Source: DASYLJ01 sp036009625 | GTDB taxonomy: Bacteria > Desulfobacterota > Binatia > DP-6 | Assembly (NCBI GenBank): GCA_036009625.1 | Contig: DASYLJ010000015.1 | Span: 1-64,000 of the forward strand | Reading direction: 5' to 3' | DNA: 64,000 nt | In this document: positions 60,165 through 64,000 of the stretch, in pieces | Layout of the letters: each line of letters starts with the position of its first letter | How positions within the stretch are numbered: position 1 is the stretch's first letter | Notes under the pieces: model-generated | Told to the model about the DNA's origin: nothing | Seen by the model: only the letters and a program-made list of their open reading frames with translations | Databases searched by the model: none | Program-made: the position numbers and the translations under genes

Positions 60165-62789
60165 ATGAAGCATCGGTTGGGTTGGCTGGGGATTGGTGTG
60201 GTGGTGGCCATGGAGCTCGGTGTGTCGCGCACGAGCTCGGCGGAAGTCCTGTACCTCGGACTGCCGAACGGCCAGAGCTTCGCGTACTCGACGACGGACA
60301 ATCGCTTTCCATGGGTGCGACGTCCGGGCGCCGACCTGCCCGACGTCGGCAGCTACGCGCTGCCGGCGCTCGCCGATCTCGATGGCGACGGCGATCGCGA
60401 CGCGCTCGTCGGCGAGAACGCCGGGCGCGTGCAGGTCTTCGAGAACGTCGGCAGCGACAGCGCGCCGCTGTGGCAGCGCGTGCAGAGCTGGGAGCCGTCG
60501 ACCGACTTCGGCTCCAGCGCGTCGCCCGCGCTCGCCGATCTCGACGGCGACGGCGACCCCGACATGCTGGTCGGCACGGCCGCGGGCACGATCGTCGGCC
60601 TGCGCAACACCGGCAGCCATGGTCCGACGTGGGTGCTCGAGCCGGCGTGGAACATGGACCTCGAAGAGCAGCACGCGCGACCGGCGCTCGGGGACTTCGA
60701 CGGCGACGGCCGCGCCGATCTGCTGATCGGCACCGAGACCGGCCCGATCTACGCGTTCACCGGCACCGGCACGCCGTCGTCGCCGTTCGCACGCGCCGAA
60801 GCATGGGACGGCCCCGCCGCCGGAACCCGCGTCGGCCCGACGCTCGGCGACATCGACGGCGACGGACGCGCCGATCTGATCGTCAGCGACGGGAGCGCGC
60901 GGTCGCGCGCCTATCGCAGCGCCGGTCCGGGTTGGTCGACCAGGTCGTGGGCACCCGAGGATCCGGGATCGGGTCCCGCGGGCCCGGCCCTCGTGATCGG
61001 CGCCGAGATCGCGGTCGCCCCGCCGCCTCCGCCGCCGCCCCCGCCGGGCGGCCCGCCGGTGGCGCGTCTCAAGACCACGTCGACCAGCGGCGAGCCGCCG
61101 CTCGTCGTCACCTTCGACGCCAGCGCGTCGACCGCATCCGACGGCCAGGGCCTGACGTTCACCTGGGACTTCGGTGACGGCACCGCCGGGCCGCCCGCGC
61201 CGCCCACCGGGGACGCGGCCGCGACGATCAAGGGGGCCAATGCGAAGTACGAGAGCGCCAAGAGCATGCGCGACAATGGCAAGATGCCCGACGCGCTCGC
61301 GCGCTACCTGTCGCTGGCGCTCGAGCTGACGCCGCTCACCCTGATCCAGCAGGACGGCCCGATCTCGAAGAAGGGCACCAGCCGTATCGACCGCGTCGCA
61401 CGCTGGTACCTGCAGAAGATCGCGCACGACCTCGGCGGCATGTACCTCTTCAACGACATCGACAAGTCGGGTTGCGACCGCTACGCCGCCGCGCTGAACT
61501 ACTCGCGCGAGTCGGAGGCGCAGGCCATCGCCGGCGGCTTCCCGTCCCTGCCGGCCCTGAACGGCACCCTCGGCAACATCAAGAAGGCGACGCAGAAGCT
61601 GACGCAGGCGAAATGCCCGATCCCGCCCGCGGGCCCGGTCTTCGCGCGCACCGTCGCGATTCCGGCGACGAACGCCGTCGTCGATCATCACTACCTCAAC
61701 AAGGGCTCGTTCGTGGCGCGGCTCACCGTGACCAGCCCCACCGGCAGCGATACCGAGGACGTCACCATCGTCGTCGGTGACGGCGTCCTGCCTCCGCCGC
61801 CGGAGGGCCCGGGCGACAACGACGTCGACCGACTCGAGGGCTTCGGCAGCAGCACGCCGGGTGGCACGGGCGGGCGCGTCATCGCCGTGCGCGAGCCCAC
61901 CGAGGCCGCGGTGGTTGCCGCGATCGAGGCCGCCAATGCCGGCAACACCATCATCCAGTTCGAGACCACGGAGCCGATCCAGATCACTCGCACCCTGCCG
62001 CGGCTCGACGGCAACTTCGTCACCATCGAAGGCAACGGCGCGACGCTGTACGTGTCGAAGGGCAAGTTCGTGAACCTGCTCGACGTGCGCGGCCATGACG
62101 TCATCGTGCGCAATCTCCGGTTGCGCGGCGGCGTCGACAACCTGCGTGCCCAGGGCGCGGGCGCGTCCAACATCGTCTTCAGCCACATCTCGTCGACCGG
62201 CGCCGACGACGACGGCATCTCCATCGGCTACGGCGCGCACGACGTGACGGTGCAGTTCTGCTTCCTCGCCGGCAACACGCGCTCGCTGTTTCTCAAATAC
62301 GGCGCCACCACGAACGTCTCCATCCACCACACCTGGGTGATGAAGCAGTGGGTGCGCGGTCCGCTGGTGTCGGGCAGCGTCGTCGCCGACCTGCGCAACA
62401 TCATCGTCGACGACTGGACGCTGTGGGGCTCGCGCTTCGAGGCGGATTCCAGCGGCAACGTCGTCAACTCGCTGTTCACGCTCGACGAGTACGCGCGCTC
62501 GATCGGCGGCAAGGGCAACTCGGCGCTGCGCCTGACCGGTTCGCGACCGGTGTTCACCTCGGGCAACGTGTACGAGGGCATGGCGGCGGTGACGGACGAG
62601 GGCACCGCGCCCGAGCCGATCGCCGTGGCACCGGTGACGACGCTGTCGGTGGCCGAGATGGCCCCGATGGTGCGAGCACGGGCCGGCTGCCTGCCGCGCG
62701 ATCCGGTCGACCAGGCGTACATCGAGCGCAAGGAAGGCTGGCGCGTCAGCGAGTCGGACGCGTTCCGCGTCGGACCGGGCGCGGAATAG
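60165..62789 (+). CDS. Secreted FG-GAP/PKD/pectate-lyase-like protein
   Basis: The 874-aa protein has a signal peptide (LGIGVVVAMELGVSRTSSA). Four FG-GAP/VCBS repeats follow at about 60-270, each with a DLDGDGDRD-type calcium loop. A Pro-rich spacer leads to a PKD-like domain: its first part (VVTFDASASTASDGQG to FTWDFGDG) lies near 312-337 and its end (HHYLNKGSFVARLTVTSP) near 507-524. About 160 helical residues with two Cys interrupt it. The C-terminal 330 residues form a right-handed beta-helix of the pectate lyase type (IEGNGATLYVSKGKFVNLLD, HDVIVRNLRLRG, NVSIHHTWVMKQ). It should cut or bind a polyuronide or similar polymer outside the cell. The active-site residues are not certain. Confidence 0.85.
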   Translation: MKHRLGWLGIGVVVAMELGVSRTSSAEVLYLGLPNGQSFAYSTTDNRFPWVRRPGADLPDVGSYALPALADLDGDGDRDALVGENAGRVQVFENVGSDSAPLWQRVQSWEPSTDFGSSASPALADLDGDGDPDMLVGTAAGTIVGLRNTGSHGPTWVLEPAWNMDLEEQHARPALGDFDGDGRADLLIGTETGPIYAFTGTGTPSSPFARAEAWDGPAAGTRVGPTLGDIDGDGRADLIVSDGSARSRAYRSAGPGWSTRSWAPEDPGSGPAGPALVIGAEIAVAPPPPPPPPPGGPPVARLKTTSTSGEPPLVVTFDASASTASDGQGLTFTWDFGDGTAGPPAPPTGDAAATIKGANAKYESAKSMRDNGKMPDALARYLSLALELTPLTLIQQDGPISKKGTSRIDRVARWYLQKIAHDLGGMYLFNDIDKSGCDRYAAALNYSRESEAQAIAGGFPSLPALNGTLGNIKKATQKLTQAKCPIPPAGPVFARTVAIPATNAVVDHHYLNKGSFVARLTVTSPTGSDTEDVTIVVGDGVLPPPPEGPGDNDVDRLEGFGSSTPGGTGGRVIAVREPTEAAVVAAIEAANAGNTIIQFETTEPIQITRTLPRLDGNFVTIEGNGATLYVSKGKFVNLLDVRGHDVIVRNLRLRGGVDNLRAQGAGASNIVFSHISSTGADDDGISIGYGAHDVTVQFCFLAGNTRSLFLKYGATTNVSIHHTWVMKQWVRGPLVSGSVVADLRNIIVDDWTLWGSRFEADSSGNVVNSLFTLDEYARSIGGKGNSALRLTGSRPVFTSGNVYEGMAAVTDEGTAPEPIAVAPVTTLSVAEMAPMVRARAGCLPRDPVDQAYIERKEGWRVSESDAFRVGPGAE

Positions 62790-62843
62790 CGTTCCCCCGC
62801 GACGCAGCCGCTGATACGGGTCTCCGTGAGGAGATCCCCACTC

Positions 62844-63962
62844 ATGCGGCTGCGTCTCGTTCTCGTGTCCTGCATAGTCGGCGCGATGCTCGCCGGCCCG
62901 GCTGGCGCCGTCGTCTGTCAGAAGAAGAAGTCGGGCGTCCTGCGGGTGGCCGCCGCGTGCAAGCGTAGCGAGGTGCCTTTCGAGGGCGCGCTCGGTCCGG
63001 TGGGTCCGCCGGGAGCACCCGGATCGGACGGGCTCCCGGGTCCCGGCGGCGAGCTGCGCATCTACGGTGACGGCTCGGCGGGCGCAGGCGTCGCCGACAG
63101 CATCACGTCACTGGAGACCACCAACCTCCAGTTCACGGACCTCACCATTCCCACCGGCGCCACGACCTTCGTCGCGAGTGGGACCGTCATCCGCTGCACG
63201 GGAACGTTCACGAACAACGGCACCCTCGTCGTCGGCGACGGCGCCGAGGGTGCGCGCTTCTTCTTCGCGAACACCAACAGCGTCGAGCTGGCCTCCCGCG
63301 GGGCGCACCCCGGCGTCTCACGCGGGGCGGCCATGAGTGGCGAGCGCGCCATGGGCGTGAGCAGCAACCCCGGCGCCGGCGGCACTGCGCTCGAGGCGCG
63401 CCAGGCGCGCCGGCTGCTCGTGCCGGGCGTCGTCGGCGGTGGAGGTGGCGGCTACGGCAGCGGCCAGGGCGGCAGCGGTGGGACGGGTGGTGGATCAGTC
63501 ACGATCCTCGCGGCGACGGCCGTGCTGAACAACGGCGTGATCGATGCGAGCTCGCATTCGCAGCAGACCTTCGGGACCGGGGGCGGCGCCGGCGGCGTCA
63601 TCATCATCGCGTCGCGCGGCAGCATCTCGAACAATGGCGTGTTGCGGGCCGACGGGACGGAAGGCGGCGACAGCTTCCTCGATGGTGCCGGCGGCGGCGG
63701 TGGGGGCGGTGGGCTCGTCCACCTCCTCGCGCCGGTCATCAATGCCGTCGGATCAGTGTCCGTGGCCGGCGGGCCGCCAGGCGCGCAGGGATCTCCCGGG
63801 TCCGTCACGACCCCGTTCCGGTATGGCGGTGGTGGCGGCGGCGCATGCGGTGGGCAGGGCGGACAGGGCGGCGACGTCAACAACTCGAGTCCGGGCGCCG
63901 CATCGGCCGGCAGCCCGGGGCAGACGTTCGAATCACTGCTCGATCCGACGTCGCTCTTCTGA
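62844..63962 (+). CDS. Secreted collagen-like/Gly-rich surface protein
   Basis: The 372-aa protein has a signal peptide ending near residue 23 (IVGAMLAGPAGAV). The mature start has a two-Cys head (VVCQKKKSGVLRVAAACKRS), followed by a short collagen-like GXY stretch (GPVGPPGAPGSDGLPGPGG). A beta-solenoid region with Gly-rich blocks follows (LNNGVIDASSHSQ; GGGAGGVIIIASRGSIS). Such heads and collagen stubs occur in surface and fibre proteins. There is no catalytic motif. The ATG at 62844 has a GAGGAG upstream; a GTG 18 bases earlier is an alternative. The last gene starts 3 bases after its stop. Confidence 0.78.
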   Translation: MRLRLVLVSCIVGAMLAGPAGAVVCQKKKSGVLRVAAACKRSEVPFEGALGPVGPPGAPGSDGLPGPGGELRIYGDGSAGAGVADSITSLETTNLQFTDLTIPTGATTFVASGTVIRCTGTFTNNGTLVVGDGAEGARFFFANTNSVELASRGAHPGVSRGAAMSGERAMGVSSNPGAGGTALEARQARRLLVPGVVGGGGGGYGSGQGGSGGTGGGSVTILAATAVLNNGVIDASSHSQQTFGTGGGAGGVIIIASRGSISNNGVLRADGTEGGDSFLDGAGGGGGGGGLVHLLAPVINAVGSVSVAGGPPGAQGSPGSVTTPFRYGGGGGGACGGQGGQGGDVNNSSPGAASAGSPGQTFESLLDPTSLF

Positions 63963-63965
63963 CGC

Positions 63966-64000
63966 ATGGTGCGACCCGTCGCGGCGCTGCTCGCCCTGTT
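63966..64000 (+). CDS. Start of a secreted or membrane protein cut by the window end
   Basis: Only 11 full codons are visible: MVRPVAALLAL, the start of a signal peptide or membrane helix. It begins 3 bases after the previous stop. The product cannot be named. Confidence 0.4.
   Translation, partial: MVRPVAALLAL

Noticed and set aside
60165..62789. Reading the FG-GAP/PKD protein as an active pectate lyase
   Set aside because: The beta-helix is clear but I could not place the catalytic Arg and calcium Asp residues with confidence, so only a lyase-like fold is claimed.

Overview
The window is high-GC DNA from a diderm bacterium. lpxA (lipid A), a GspA/GspB pair (type II secretion) and several lipobox and signal-peptide proteins show an outer membrane. 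The many secreted proteins with CGNG...CDDGN cysteine repeats, Thr/Ser linkers, FG-GAP, PKD and thrombospondin type-3 repeats are typical of large deltaproteobacteria-like lineages (Myxococcota, Desulfobacterota, 'Candidatus Binatota'). I favour a Binatota-like source, as an inference only. No rRNA, tRNA, transposase or CRISPR array was recognised.

1-9.3 kb is core metabolism. yacG-lpxA is on the minus strand. Divergent from it runs a haem run, unknown 179-aa gene-hemD-hemE-hemH-hemY, with stop/start overlaps at two junctions, followed by an HDOD-GAF signalling protein. A DUF938 methyltransferase and a class III CoA-transferase close the block. 9.3-15.4 kb holds a Gly-rich secreted protein with a very long Thr/Ser linker, a photolyase, a 42-aa membrane peptide, an FAD monooxygenase and a small membrane protein whose reading frame appears locally shifted.

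15.4-19.7 kb holds the best candidate for a defence system: one large TIR-NACHT-transmembrane gene, with about 740 bases upstream that have no recognisable gene. 19.9-26.9 kb is an exopolysaccharide operon: a membrane GT2 synthase of the cellulose-synthase type, a TPR/beta-barrel-like exporter, a GH8 lipoprotein glycanase, and a response regulator carrying both GGDEF and HD-GYP domains.

27-39.7 kb is a minus-strand surface cluster: an Lgt-like protein, a cysteine-repeat protein, a subtilisin-fold protein whose catalytic Ser is replaced by Asp, and a 2086-residue SpvB/RHS protein with a distinct C-terminal tip. A two-helix membrane protein three bases downstream is a probable immunity protein. 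39.8-48.5 kb carries further envelope and secreted proteins (TPR, FG-GAP/PKD, and a 1669-aa beta-propeller/TSP3 protein).

48.8-50.7 kb is an accessory patch: HicB and HicA separated by a winged-helix gene, the wreck of a cysteine-repeat gene, and short tandem repeats. 50.7-64 kb returns to ordinary genes: an intact subtilisin, a class I amidotransferase hydrolase, glnB with a small coupled leader gene, an alpha/beta hydrolase, a class III aminotransferase, gspA-gspB, an aldehyde dehydrogenase, and two secreted surface proteins, one of which has a PKD domain split by a helical insert.
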